Position numbers and translations under genes: made by a program | Notes under the pieces: model-generated | The model's database searches: none | The model's input: only the letters and a program-made list of their open reading frames with translations | What the model was told of the DNA's origin: nothing | Assembly (NCBI RefSeq): GCF_006716815.1 | Contig: NZ_VFPS01000004.1 | Location: forward strand, 62,001 to 126,000 | Source: Microbacterium lacticum | GTDB lineage: Bacteria; Actinomycetota; Actinomycetes; Actinomycetales; Microbacteriaceae | Length of the DNA stretch: 64,000 nt | Reading direction: 5' to 3' | Shown: positions 7,844 through 16,341 of the stretch, one piece after another | Position numbering within the stretch: position 1 is the first letter of the stretch | How the letters are laid out: every line of letters begins with the position of its first letter

Positions 7844-8671
7844 TCAGGTCTGCGAGGGGCCGATGACGGGGATGGATGCCAGCAGCCGCCGCGTGTACGC
7901 GACCTGCGGCGCAAGCAGCACCTTCTCGGTCGGGCCCTCCTCGACGATGCGGCCGTCCTTCATGACGATCACGTCGTCGCAGAGGTTCTGCACGACGCCG
8001 ATGTCGTGCGACACCATCACCAGCGTGAACCCCTGCGTCCGCCGCAGCTCGCGGAGCAGCTCCAGCACCTGCGCGCGCACGGTGACGTCGAGGGCCGACA
8101 GCGGCTCGTCGCCGACGAGCAGGCGCGGCCGGTGCACGATCGCCCGGGCGAGGGCGATCCGCTGCCGCTGACCGCCGGAGAACTCGTGCGGGTAGCGGGT
8201 CGCCATCTCCGCCTCGAGGCCCACGTCCTCCAGCACCTCGCGCACGCGCGCGCGCCGCTCCGCGCCCGGCGTGAGCACGCCGAGCGCCCAGAGGGGCTCG
8301 CCGACGATCCGGCCGACGCTCATGCGCGGGTCGAGCGAGGCGTAGGGGTCTTGGAACACGATCCCCGTCTCGCGCCGCAGCCAGTGCAGCGACCGAGCGC
8401 GCGCGCGCGCGTCGACGGGGCGGCCGTCGAAGGCGACGGTGCCCGAGGTCGGGGCATCCAGCCCCAGCAGGATGCGGACGAGGGTCGACTTGCCCGAGCC
8501 CGACTCGCCGATGATCCCGAGTGCCGAACCCGTGCGCACGTCGACGTCGGCATCGTCGAGCGCCGTCGTCGTGCGCGAGCGCTCGAACATCCGAGTCCCG
8601 CGCTGCCGGAACGTGCGCGAGAGCGCGCGCCCCCGCACGAGCACGTCGTCGTCGGATGCGAGGGGCGTCAT
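7844..8671 (-). CDS. Peptide/nickel-type ABC transporter ATP-binding protein (second ATPase)
   Basis: A 275-residue ATPase of the DppF/OppF group. Walker A is GESGSGKST, the Q-loop is [14 protein letters not shown], the signature is [13 protein letters not shown], Walker B runs [13 protein letters not shown], and the H-loop is VSHD. The C-terminal tail ([13 protein letters not shown]) is typical of this group. It energises uptake through the two permeases of the operon at the inner face of the membrane. The start ATG (8671) overlaps the stop of the upstream ATPase gene as ATGA. Confidence 0.93.
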   Translation of the reverse strand: MTPLASDDDVLVRGRALSRTFRQRGTRMFERSRTTTALDDADVDVRTGSALGIIGESGSGKSTLVRILLGLDAPTSGTVAFDGRPVDARARARSLHWLRRETGIVFQDPYASLDPRMSVGRIVGEPLWALGVLTPGAERRARVREVLEDVGLEAEMATRYPHEFSGGQRQRIALARAIVHRPRLLVGDEPLSALDVTVRAQVLELLRELRRTQGFTLVMVSHDIGVVQNLCDDVIVMKDGRIVEEGPTEKVLLAPQVAYTRRLLASIPVIGPSQT

Positions 8672-9456
8672 GCGAGGCCTCCCGGCTTCCAGAGCGTCGC
8701 GGTCGCGTCGCGCAGCAGCCCCTGCGTGATCGGCGAGGCGGGGGCGGTGAGCAGGCGCGACAGCGGTCCGTGCTCGATGACGCGTCCCTCGTCGAGCACG
8801 ACGGCGTGGGTCGCGACCTGCGAGAGCACGGCCAGGTCGTGCGTGATGAACACGAGCGACATGCCGTCCCGCGCGACGAGACCGTTCAGCAGGTCGAGGA
8901 TCTCGGCCTGGATCGTCACGTCGAGCGCGGTGGTCGGCTCGTCGGCGATGAGCAGGCGCGGCCGGCAGGCGAGCGCCATCGCGATCGCGACCCGCTGCCG
9001 CTGTCCGCCGGAGAGCTGGTGCGGATAGCGCTTCACGATCTGCTCGGGGTCGGGCAGGCGCACCCGCGCGGCCTCGGCGACGGCGCGGCGGGACGCCTCG
9101 CGCCGCGAGGCGCCCTCGTGGATGCGGATCGACTCGCCGATCTGCCGTCCGACGGTGCGCACGGGGTTGAGGGCGGTGCGCGGCTCTTGGAAGACGATGC
9201 CGATCTCGTCGCCGCGGAGGGTCGCCAGCTCGCGGTCGGGCAGTCCGATCAGCTCGCGGCCGTCCCACCGCACGCTCCCCGAGGCCGTCGCGCCCTCGGG
9301 CAGGAGTCCGAGGATCGCGAGCGCGGTGAGCGACTTGCCCGATCCCGACTCGCCGATGAGCCCGACTCGCGCGCCGTCGGGCACGTCGAACGAGACCCCG
9401 TCGACGACGCGGCTCCCGTCCAGCTCGACCACGAGATCGCGCACCTCGAGACTCAC
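8668..9456 (-). CDS. Peptide/nickel-type ABC transporter ATP-binding protein (first ATPase)
   Basis: A 262-residue DppD/OppD-type ATPase. Walker A is GESGSGKSL, the Q-loop [13 protein letters not shown], the signature [15 protein letters not shown], Walker [14 protein letters not shown] and the H-loop THD. The GTG at 9456 gives [14 protein letters not shown] and overlaps the stop of the upstream permease (TGA at 9453-9455). It pairs with the next ATPase in a heterodimer. The C-terminal part is shorter than in OppD of E. coli and lacks a clear Fe-S Cys cluster. Confidence 0.92.
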   Translation of the reverse strand: MSLEVRDLVVELDGSRVVDGVSFDVPDGARVGLIGESGSGKSLTALAILGLLPEGATASGSVRWDGRELIGLPDRELATLRGDEIGIVFQEPRTALNPVRTVGRQIGESIRIHEGASRREASRRAVAEAARVRLPDPEQIVKRYPHQLSGGQRQRVAIAMALACRPRLLIADEPTTALDVTIQAEILDLLNGLVARDGMSLVFITHDLAVLSQVATHAVVLDEGRVIEHGPLSRLLTAPASPITQGLLRDATATLWKPGGLA

Positions 9457-10370
9457 GAGACCACCGCCGGCTGCGGGATGTCGGAGCGGGTCGTGCGGGT
9501 GCGGCGCGAGAGGGTCGGGTCGGTCGCCTCGCGCAGTCCGTCGCCCAGCAGGTTGAGCCCGAGCACCGTCAGCGTGATCGCGAGCCCCGGCCAGACGACG
9601 GTGAGCGGATGCACCGAGATGTAGGTCTGCAGGTCTTTCAGGAGGAGCCCCCAGCTCGGCTCGGTCGCCGGCGCGCCGAAGCCGAGGTAGCTGAGGCCCG
9701 CCTCGGCGAGCACCGCCACGGCCATGCCCCACGACAGCTGCACGATGAACACCGGTGCGACGTTCGGCAGCAGGTGCCGCCACAGGTTCTGCACGGGCGT
9801 GAGGCCCGACGCGCGCCCCGCCAGCACGAAGTCGCTGTGCAGCACGCGGCGGAGCTCGGGCCGCGTGACGCGGGCGATGTTCACGCCGAAGCCGATGCCG
9901 ACCGACACGATCACGACCCAGAGCGAGCCCCCCCACACAGACGACAGCATCATCGCGATGAGGAGCACCGGGAAGGCGATCAGGATGTCGACGAGCACCG
10001 CGACCGACTCGCGCACCCACCGGGTGGTCAGCGCGCCGAGCGCCGCGAGCAGCAGCCCCAGGAGGGTCGCCACGACGCCGGCGCCGAGCGCGACCCACAC
10101 GGTGGTGCGCGCTCCGGCCATGAGGAGGCTGAGGATGTCGCGCCCCGATCCGTCGGTGCCGAGCAGGTGCGGGATGCCCGGGGCATCCCAACGATTGGCG
10201 ACGTCGACCCGCTGCGGGTCGAACGGCGTCCAGAACCGTGCGACGAGCGCGGTGAGCGCGGTCACGGCCACGACGATGATGCCGAACCGGCCCGTCGACA
10301 GCGACCAGAGCCGCGCGAACCACGAGGGACGGTCGCCGGTGCGACCGGTCTGCGCGCGCCGCCGGACCAT
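9453..10370 (-). CDS. Peptide/nickel-type ABC transporter permease (DppC-like)
   Basis: A 305-residue inner-membrane permease. After a basic N-terminus comes a first membrane helix (FGIIVVAVTALTALVARF), the periplasmic HLLGTDGSGRDILSLLMAG typical of DppC, four or five further helices, and the EAA coupling loop around ASGLTPVQNLWRHLLPNV. Either ATG 10370 or GTG 10373 can start it; both overlap the stop of the upstream permease. It forms the channel with the DppB-like subunit. Confidence 0.92.
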   Translation of the reverse strand: MVRRRAQTGRTGDRPSWFARLWSLSTGRFGIIVVAVTALTALVARFWTPFDPQRVDVANRWDAPGIPHLLGTDGSGRDILSLLMAGARTTVWVALGAGVVATLLGLLLAALGALTTRWVRESVAVLVDILIAFPVLLIAMMLSSVWGGSLWVVIVSVGIGFGVNIARVTRPELRRVLHSDFVLAGRASGLTPVQNLWRHLLPNVAPVFIVQLSWGMAVAVLAEAGLSYLGFGAPATEPSWGLLLKDLQTYISVHPLTVVWPGLAITLTVLGLNLLGDGLREATDPTLSRRTRTTRSDIPQPAVVS

Positions 10371-11320
10371 CACTCCGCCTCCCGCTGCCGCGGGTCGATG
10401 ACCCGGTGCACGAGGTCGACGACGAACCCGACGACCAGCACGAACCCGGTGAGCACGAGCAGCTCGCCCTGCACCTTGGGCAGGTCGCGGTTGCCGACGT
10501 CGGCGACGAGCATCCGTCCGATGCCGGGCAGGCTGAACAGCTGCTCGATCACGACGGAGCCGACGATGATGCCGGCCACCTGCAGACCGAGCACCGTGAT
10601 GATCGACAGCCCCACGGTGGGCAGGCCGTGCCGCACGAGCGCCTGATTGCGGGTGAGCCCCTTCGCGGCGGCGGTGCGCACGAAGTCCTGCCCCGTCGCC
10701 TGCAGCGTCGCCGAGCGGACGAAGCGCATGAGCATCGCGCCCTCGATCACGCCGATGGTGATCGCGGGGAGCAGCAGCGAGCGGAACGCGAGGCCGGGGT
10801 CCGACCACCCGCTGCGCGGGAATCCCTGCGCGGGCAGCCAGCCGAGCCACACCGCGAAGACGACGACGAGCATCATGCCCGCCCACACGACCGGCACGGC
10901 GGCGAGGGTCTGCGCGGTGACGTTCAGCGCGGTGCCGTCGGCGTGGCCGCGGCGCATCGCCGAGATCACGCCGAACGGCAACGCGACGAGCATCGCGATC
11001 GTCATCGCCATGAGACCGAGCGGGATCGTGACCTGCCCCTTCTGCACGAGCTCGTCGGCGACGGACGATCCGGTGAGCAGCGACGAGCCGAGGTCTCCCT
11101 GCAGCACCCCGCCGATCCACGCGGCGTACTGCACCGGCAGCGGGTCGTCGAGGCCCAGCCGGTCGCGGATGGCGGCGACCTGGTCGGGGGTGGAGTTCAC
11201 CCCGGCGATGAGCTGGGCCACATCGCCGGGGAGAACCCGCAGGGTCATGAAGATGAGCGCACTGGCGACGAACAGGCCCAGCAGCAGCAGGGCCAGCCGC
11301 GTCAGCGCGTAGCGGATCAC
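10370..11320 (-). CDS. Peptide/nickel-type ABC transporter permease (DppB-like)
   Basis: A 316-residue permease with six expected helices. The N-terminus (IRYALTRLALLLLGLFVAS) and the TPDQVAAIRDRLGLDDPL segment are typical for DppB, as are the EAA loop AAAKGLTRNQALVRHGLP and IEQLFSLPGIGRML. It starts with GTG at 11320, eight bases after the stop of the binding-protein gene. The ribosome site is weak (GACGGG), so translational coupling is likely. Confidence 0.93.
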   Translation of the reverse strand: MIRYALTRLALLLLGLFVASALIFMTLRVLPGDVAQLIAGVNSTPDQVAAIRDRLGLDDPLPVQYAAWIGGVLQGDLGSSLLTGSSVADELVQKGQVTIPLGLMAMTIAMLVALPFGVISAMRRGHADGTALNVTAQTLAAVPVVWAGMMLVVVFAVWLGWLPAQGFPRSGWSDPGLAFRSLLLPAITIGVIEGAMLMRFVRSATLQATGQDFVRTAAAKGLTRNQALVRHGLPTVGLSIITVLGLQVAGIIVGSVVIEQLFSLPGIGRMLVADVGNRDLPKVQGELLVLTGFVLVVGFVVDLVHRVIDPRQREAE

Positions 11321-11327
11321 CCGTCTG

Positions 11328-12839
11328 CTAGCTCTGAGACGTGGCCAGCTCGGCCAGGTTCAAGCGCTCGTTGACGTTGACCGACGGGAAGCCGGTGATG
11401 TCGGTGCCGACGGCGACGACGGATGCCCCGTTGTACAGCCAGTCGGCGGCCTGGTCCTCGGCCACGATCTTCGCGGCCTGCTTCAGCAGGTCGGCCGACG
11501 TGTCGAGGTCGGTGGCACGCGTCGACTGCGCGTAGAGGTCCTGCACCTTCGGGTTGTCGTAGGTGAAGTAGTAGTCGGGGTTCGCCCAGTTCTCGAAGTC
11601 GCGGGCCTCGGTGTGCAGCACGAAGCTCAGCTCGTAGTCCTTGTTCGTGTAGACGTCGCTGATCCAGGTGGGGAACTCCACGTTGTCGACCTTCAGCGTG
11701 ATGCCGACGTCGTGCAGGTTCGACACGAGGATCTGCGACACGGTCGAGCCGTAGAACGCCGGGATCGTGAGGTTCAGCGTGATGTCCTCGGCGCCCGCCT
11801 CGGCGAGGAGCTTCTTGGCTGCGGCCGGGTCGAACGGCGCCGTCGACTCGAGGTCCTCGTAGCCGGGGTCGAGCTCGGGGATCGGACCGTACTGCGTCTG
11901 TCCGGCGCCGAGCGCCGCGACGATCGACTCCTTGTCGATGGCCTGACGGATCGCCTGGCGCACGCGCTTGTCGGCGAGCGGCCCCTTCGTCGAGTTCATC
12001 GCGAGCACGCCCTTGTCGGTCGACTTGCCGAGCACGAGCGCGAAGTCGCCGTTCGCCTCGACCTGGTCCTTGAGGTTCGCGTCGAACCCGGTCAGCACGT
12101 CGAGCTCGCCCGCGAGCGCGCCGCTGAGTGCGGCCTGCGTGTCGGGGATGAAGTCGAGCACGACCTCGGCCGCCTTCGCCTTGTCGCCCCAGTAGGCGTC
12201 GTTGCGCTTCAGGGTGATCGAGTCGCCCTGCTTCCAGTCGGCGAGGGCGTAGGGGCCGGTGCCGTTGGCGGCCGTCTTGCGGTCGGTCGTGTCGCCCTCT
12301 TTGAAGACGAGCCCGGCGCGGCCGGTGAGGTTCCACAGCAGCGTCGAGTCGGGCTCGCTGAGGGTCAGCACGATGTCCTGCCCGTTCGCGGCGATCGAGC
12401 TGACGCGCTCGAGGCGCGCCGAGTCGCGGTACGAGGCGTTGTCCTTGACCTGCTGCAGCGACCACACGACGTCGGCGGGGGTGAGCTCCTCGCCGTTGTG
12501 GAAGGTGACGCCCTCGCGCAGGGTGAAGGTGTAGGTGAGGTCGTCGGCCGAGACGTCGTGGCTGGATGCCAGGGTGTCGACGATCTCCTGGTCGGGGGTG
12601 CGCGAGACGAGGCCCTGGTACACGTTGTCGATCAGGATCTGGTCGAGCGCGGCGCCCGCGGTCTCGCGGATGTCGAGGTTGCCGGGCTCGGCGACGAGGC
12701 GCACCGCGATCGAGGCATCCGGGTCGGCGGACCCGCCCGACGAGGTGGGCGACGGCGACGTGCCGTCGGTGCAGGCGCTGAGCAGCAGGGCGCCGGCCGC
12801 GAGGAGCGCGGCAGCAGCGACGGTGGTGCGGCGAAGCAT
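11328..12839 (-). CDS. Family 5 substrate-binding lipoprotein of the ABC importer
   Basis: A 503-residue peptide-binding protein. The first 22 residues are a lipoprotein signal with lipobox LLSAC (Cys23), then a Ser/Gly/Pro linker. The mature part has SBP family 5 features: AGAALDQILIDNVYQGLV, TFTLREGVTFHNGEELTPADVVWSL, TGPYAL and VRQAIRQAIDKESIV. It is anchored outside the membrane and presents peptides or similar ligands to the permeases. It is the first gene of a five-gene operon; GAAAGGAA lies upstream of the ATG and a possible CATATT -10 (12876-12881) on this strand. Confidence 0.94.
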   Translation of the reverse strand: MLRRTTVAAAALLAAGALLLSACTDGTSPSPTSSGGSADPDASIAVRLVAEPGNLDIRETAGAALDQILIDNVYQGLVSRTPDQEIVDTLASSHDVSADDLTYTFTLREGVTFHNGEELTPADVVWSLQQVKDNASYRDSARLERVSSIAANGQDIVLTLSEPDSTLLWNLTGRAGLVFKEGDTTDRKTAANGTGPYALADWKQGDSITLKRNDAYWGDKAKAAEVVLDFIPDTQAALSGALAGELDVLTGFDANLKDQVEANGDFALVLGKSTDKGVLAMNSTKGPLADKRVRQAIRQAIDKESIVAALGAGQTQYGPIPELDPGYEDLESTAPFDPAAAKKLLAEAGAEDITLNLTIPAFYGSTVSQILVSNLHDVGITLKVDNVEFPTWISDVYTNKDYELSFVLHTEARDFENWANPDYYFTYDNPKVQDLYAQSTRATDLDTSADLLKQAAKIVAEDQAADWLYNGASVVAVGTDITGFPSVNVNERLNLAELATSQS

Positions 12840-13050
12840 GTGAGGGGGTTCCTTTCGCAGGGCGGACGGGCGCGAATATGCTGTGGGCGCCGGTCCGCAG
12901 ACTCGAGTGCGCCTTACAGCCTAGGCTCCCGGCGCGGTGCCCCGGTCATGATCGGCCGCGGCGTCGGTCACGATCTGTCACACGGTTCGTCGCGCCCCGT
13001 CGCACGGGTCGCCGAATCGCGCGTTCTCGCTCGCCGGACGGCCGGTCCGC

Positions 13051-13989
13051 TCACGCGTCGGCGATGTCGAAGACGAGAGCCGCGAGCGGGGCCGGCAGCT
13101 CCTCCTGCACGTTGTGACCCGAAGGCACCGTGAGGACGGATGCCTGCGGCACGCGCGCCACGAAGTCGGCCGCGTCACCCTCGGTGACGAAGCCGCGCTC
13201 GCCGCGCACGAGCGTGATCGGCACGGTGACCGCGGCGAGGTCGTCCCAGCCGGAGGCCGACAGCGCGCCGCGGATCGCCTGCTGCTGCGCCTCGGCGCTC
13301 GCCGCGGCGGCGGGGTCGGCGGCGAGGGCGTTCGCGAGGTGCGCGAAATGGTGCTTCCACTCCACCCGGCCGTCGGGCCGCACGCGGGAGTTCTGGAAGA
13401 CGCCCCGCGTCGCCGCCTCGCGCGTGCCGCCGAGCCCGAAGGCGAGGGCGCGGTCGACGAGCTCGTCGCGGCTCGCCCAGTCGGTGGGCCCCGCGAAGAA
13501 CGCTCCGATCTGCGCGGCGTCGCCGTTCGGGTCGATGCCGGGGGTGATCTCGACGATCACGAGTGCGCGGACGAGCTCGGGATGCGTGGCCGCGAGGGCA
13601 GCGGCGGTGAGTCCGCCGAGCGACTGGCCGACCAGCACCTGCGGGGCATCCGTCCACTCCGCGATCGCCGGGGCGATGTCGGCGGCGAGCGTCGCCCCGA
13701 CGTAGGCGGCGTCGTCCCGCCACGACGAGTCGCCGTGGCCGGGCAGGTCGAGGGCGAGGGCGGGAAGACCCAGGGCGAGCACGGTCGTGTCCCAGGTGTG
13801 GGCGTTGAGGCCCGCGCCGTGCAGGAAGGTGACGACGGGGGAGGGGAAGGTGCCCGAGGCGGCGTCGCCGTACTGCAGCGCGCTGACGGTGCGGCCGTCC
13901 GGCAGTGCGAAGCTCAGCCGCCGGGCGGGCGGGGCGGTGACGCCGAGCTCGGCGGCCTGGGCGGAGAGATAGGGGAACTGGGCATCCAT
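13051..13989 (-). CDS. Alpha/beta-fold hydrolase
   Basis: A 312-residue alpha/beta hydrolase. The oxyanion region is VVTFLHGAGLNAHTWD (residues 52-67), DLPGHGDSSW follows, and the nucleophile elbow is VGQSLGGL (Ser123). The catalytic His is probably in PSGHNVQEELP near the C-terminus. The substrate is unknown; esters or epoxides are typical. No signal peptide is seen. It stands between the ABC operon and a divergent AhpD-like gene. Confidence 0.85.
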   Translation of the reverse strand: MDAQFPYLSAQAAELGVTAPPARRLSFALPDGRTVSALQYGDAASGTFPSPVVTFLHGAGLNAHTWDTTVLALGLPALALDLPGHGDSSWRDDAAYVGATLAADIAPAIAEWTDAPQVLVGQSLGGLTAAALAATHPELVRALVIVEITPGIDPNGDAAQIGAFFAGPTDWASRDELVDRALAFGLGGTREAATRGVFQNSRVRPDGRVEWKHHFAHLANALAADPAAAASAEAQQQAIRGALSASGWDDLAAVTVPITLVRGERGFVTEGDAADFVARVPQASVLTVPSGHNVQEELPAPLAALVFDIADA

Positions 13990-14052
13990 CCCGCCATTGT
14001 GGTGCACGCGCGGCCGCCGCGTCCCGCTCGCCGTTGCGCGGTGCGGGCGCAA

Positions 14053-14058
14053 TAGGCT
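14053..14058 (+). promoter_or_regulatory. -10-like box TAGGCT, six bases before the AhpD-like gene
   Basis: No ribosome site precedes the ATG at 14065; the spacing fits a leaderless transcript. Confidence 0.45.
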
Positions 14059-14064
14059 GGGCGC

Positions 14065-14556
14065 ATGACCACGGAGCGACGCGTGCACCTCTCCCGTTCG
14101 GCCCGGCCCGCCTACGACGCACTGGTGGCGTTCTCGCAGACGGTCGGCACCCTCGCGACCGAGGCGGGGATCGACGACCGGCTGAAGGAGATCGCGCTCA
14201 TCCACACGTCGCAGCTCAACGGCTGCGCCTACTGCGTGCGGGTGCACGTCGACCGCGGCGTCGCGGCCGGCCTCACCGCCGACGAGATCGCCCAGATCGC
14301 GGTCTGGCGCGAGTCGGGCGTCTTCAGCGCGCGCGAGCGGGCCGCCCTCGAACTCGCCGAGAGCTACGTCTACATCCACGAGGAGGGCGTCTCCGACGAG
14401 CTGTACGACCACGTGTGCAGCATCTTCACCGAGGAGGAGTACGTCGCCCTCAGCTGGCTGCTCGTCTCGATCGGCGCCTTCAACCGCATCACGATCGCCG
14501 GAAAGTACCCCGTGCCGCCGCGCCGAGGGGAGCGGGCCCCGAGCGCGACGTCATGA
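14065..14556 (+). CDS. Carboxymuconolactone decarboxylase / AhpD-like protein
   Basis: A 163-residue all-helical protein. EIALIHTSQLNGCAYCVRVH holds the CxxC (Cys54, Cys57) and His61 of the AhpD-type redox site, so a peroxide-reducing or disulfide role is more likely than lactone decarboxylation. DEIAQIAVWRES and FSARERAALELAE are usual family segments. Its last bases overlap the start of the phosphatase gene as ATGA (14553), so the two genes are coupled. The partner reductase is not nearby. Confidence 0.88.
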   Translation: MTTERRVHLSRSARPAYDALVAFSQTVGTLATEAGIDDRLKEIALIHTSQLNGCAYCVRVHVDRGVAAGLTADEIAQIAVWRESGVFSARERAALELAESYVYIHEEGVSDELYDHVCSIFTEEEYVALSWLLVSIGAFNRITIAGKYPVPPRRGERAPSATS

Positions 14557-15275
14557 CCCCCGCGGGTCTGCCGGTGGGCGGCGCGCTGAACCTCCGCGAC
14601 GTGGGCGGCCTCCCGGCGGAGTCGGGCGTCACGCGGAGCGGCGTCCTCTTCCGCTCCGGAAACCTCGCCCGCCTCACCGGTGACGGGCGCACGGCGCTCG
14701 CCGCGTTGGGCCTCCGCCGTGTCGTCGACCTGCGCGCCGACGACGAAGTGGCGCTCGAGCCGAGCCGCCTCGACGGGCTCGAGGTCGAGACGCTGCGCGC
14801 ACCGCTCTTCCTCGGGTCGGCGGCATCGTTCTTCGTCGACGACGTGCCGCTCTCCGAGATGTACCGCGCGCTCGTCGACACCGGCGCCGAACGCCTTGTC
14901 GAGGTGGTGCGCGCCGTGCTCGAGACGCAGCCGGTACTCGTGCACTGCACCGTCGGCAAGGACCGCACCGGCGTCGCGGTGGCGCTCATGCTCGCCGCCG
15001 TCGGGGTGGAGCGCGCGGCCGTCGTCGACGACTACGCCCGCACCGAGGCGCTGCTGCCGCCGGCGCGCAACGCCCGCGTGCTCGCGTACCTTCGCGCCGC
15101 CCATCCGCAGGCGCGCCACCTCGACGAGCTCGCGACCCGGTCGCCGGCGCCCGTGATGAGCGGCCTCCTCGACGAGCTCGATGCGCGCTACGGCTCGCCC
15201 GCCGACTATCTGCGCGCGCAGGGCGTGCGCGACGACGAGCTCGCCGAGCTCCGCCGCGTGCTCATTGCAGGCTGA
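14553..15275 (+). CDS. Tyrosine-protein phosphatase (Y_phosphatase3 family)
   Basis: A 240-residue phosphatase. It opens with LNLRDVGGLP (residues 12-21) and SGVLFRSGNLARLT, the signature of the Y_phosphatase3/LpqX-type group, and carries the active-site loop HCTVGKDRTG (residues 131-140) with Cys132 and Arg138. The lysine in the loop is shared with enzymes such as MptpB, which also act on phosphoinositides. The ATG at 14553 overlaps the stop of the AhpD-like gene. Substrates are unknown. Confidence 0.9.
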   Translation: MTPAGLPVGGALNLRDVGGLPAESGVTRSGVLFRSGNLARLTGDGRTALAALGLRRVVDLRADDEVALEPSRLDGLEVETLRAPLFLGSAASFFVDDVPLSEMYRALVDTGAERLVEVVRAVLETQPVLVHCTVGKDRTGVAVALMLAAVGVERAAVVDDYARTEALLPPARNARVLAYLRAAHPQARHLDELATRSPAPVMSGLLDELDARYGSPADYLRAQGVRDDELAELRRVLIAG

Positions 15276-15300
15276 GTATCTGCGGCGGAATCGGGGCAGG

Positions 15301-15319
15301 CGAGGTAAGGCTCACCTAA
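15301..15319 (+). promoter_or_regulatory. DtxR/IdeR iron box
   Basis: CGAGGTAAGGCTCACCTAA matches the DtxR/IdeR consensus TTAGGTTAGGCTAACCTAA at 15 of 19 bases, including both AGG and CCT arms. It lies just upstream of a TATAGT -10 box (15328-15333), so the iron-loaded repressor would cover the -35 region. It predicts that the downstream SIP-domain gene is turned on when iron is low. Confidence 0.85.
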
Positions 15320-15327
15320 ACGGGGAG

Positions 15328-15333
15328 TATAGT
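15328..15333 (+). promoter_or_regulatory. -10 box TATAGT of the SIP-domain gene
   Basis: It ends nine bases before the ATG at 15343 and is the most AT-rich promoter box in the window. No good -35 is seen because the iron box fills that space. Confidence 0.6.
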
Positions 15334-15342
15334 GAAAGCATC

Positions 15343-15828
15343 ATGACCACGCTGACCGAGCACGCCGTCGCCCACGACGCCACCGCCTGCAAGGCATCCC
15401 GTCATGCGCGCGTGCAGCAGCTGATCACCGCCGACGAGACCTCGCTGGTCGAGCTCGAGACGCTCATCGCGACCCTGCCGATCTGCTCGACCGGTCGGGT
15501 GTTCATCGAGGTGCCGGATGCCTCGTACGTGTTCGATCTCGCCGTGCCCGCCCGCATGATCGTGACGTGGCTCGACCGTTCGCAGCGCACCGGCGATCCC
15601 GGAACGGGCCGCGCCTGCGCCCCCGGACAGGCTCTCGCGCGCGCCGTGACGGCGTGGGCCGACGAGATGCTCTGCGCCGACGACACGTGCGCGGGCGGCA
15701 CCCGCATCCACCTGCTCGGCGGCTTCCTCGGCACGGCCGACATCTTCGACCACCTGACCGGCGCCCTCGGCATCGAGGCGAGCGCCGTGCACACGCCCGA
15801 GCGCTTCGGGCTCGCCGCCGCGCGCTGA
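15343..15828 (+). CDS. Stand-alone SIP-domain protein, iron-regulated
   Basis: A 161-residue protein that resembles the C-terminal NAD(P)H-binding SIP domain of siderophore-interacting proteins: SLVELETLIATLPICSTGRVFIEVPDA, then VTWLDRSQRT and a C-terminal RIHLLGGFLGTADIF. The FAD-binding N-terminal domain of full ferric-siderophore reductases is missing. The iron box and -10 immediately upstream support a role in iron uptake or release. The start is the ATG at 15343; earlier in-frame codons would lie within the promoter. Four cysteines could bind metal, but that is a guess. Confidence 0.75.
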   Translation: MTTLTEHAVAHDATACKASRHARVQQLITADETSLVELETLIATLPICSTGRVFIEVPDASYVFDLAVPARMIVTWLDRSQRTGDPGTGRACAPGQALARAVTAWADEMLCADDTCAGGTRIHLLGGFLGTADIFDHLTGALGIEASAVHTPERFGLAAAR

Positions 15829-15891
15829 CCCGGGGTCGCGGCGCCGGCATCTGCCGCGCTGCGCTGCCGGTCGGCTTGGCTTGGGCTCCGT

Positions 15892-16341
15892 TCAGCTGCC
15901 GCGCGGCACGTAGTTGCCGTCTTCGAGCCCGGCGGTGATCTCGAACCGGTTCGTCAGCGGGTTGCGGCCGGCGACGAGGTAGAGCAGGGGCATGAGGAAT
16001 CCGTACCGCCGCCACTGCCGCGCGTGCACGGCCTCGTGTCGTAGCACGGTGTCGGTGACCGGCGCCGATCCGGTGAGGTAGCAGCCGCCCACGCACACGC
16101 CGCCGCGGCCGAACGCCCAGTTCGGCAGGCCCGTGAACACCCACAGCCCGCCGCGGCGCGTCACCGGACCGGTCGACCACAGGCCGCCCCACAGCCAGCC
16201 GACGGCGGTGCCCCACGCGTAGCCGAGGAGGCTGATGGGGGAGTCGAGCATGACGGACGGGATCCAGGCGTCGATCGCCTCGCCGCGTGCGACGGCGCGT
16301 TCGGCGCGCTGTCGCCAGCCCGCCGGGGGGCGGGCGATCAC
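15892..16341 (-). CDS. HExxH-motif protein of unknown function
   Basis: A 149-residue protein. I do not recognise a named family. It has a Trp/Gly-rich middle (GYAWGTAVGWLWGGLWSTGP), a GVCVGGC pair of cysteines (residues 83 and 87), and HEAVH at 102-106 followed by ARQWRRYGFLMPLLYLVAG, which looks like a zincin-type metal site next to a hydrophobic helix. It might be a small metallopeptidase or a metal-binding protein. The GTG at 16341 overlaps the stop of the arginase-family gene (GTGA), so the two are coupled. Confidence 0.72.
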   Translation of the reverse strand: MIARPPAGWRQRAERAVARGEAIDAWIPSVMLDSPISLLGYAWGTAVGWLWGGLWSTGPVTRRGGLWVFTGLPNWAFGRGGVCVGGCYLTGSAPVTDTVLRHEAVHARQWRRYGFLMPLLYLVAGRNPLTNRFEITAGLEDGNYVPRGS

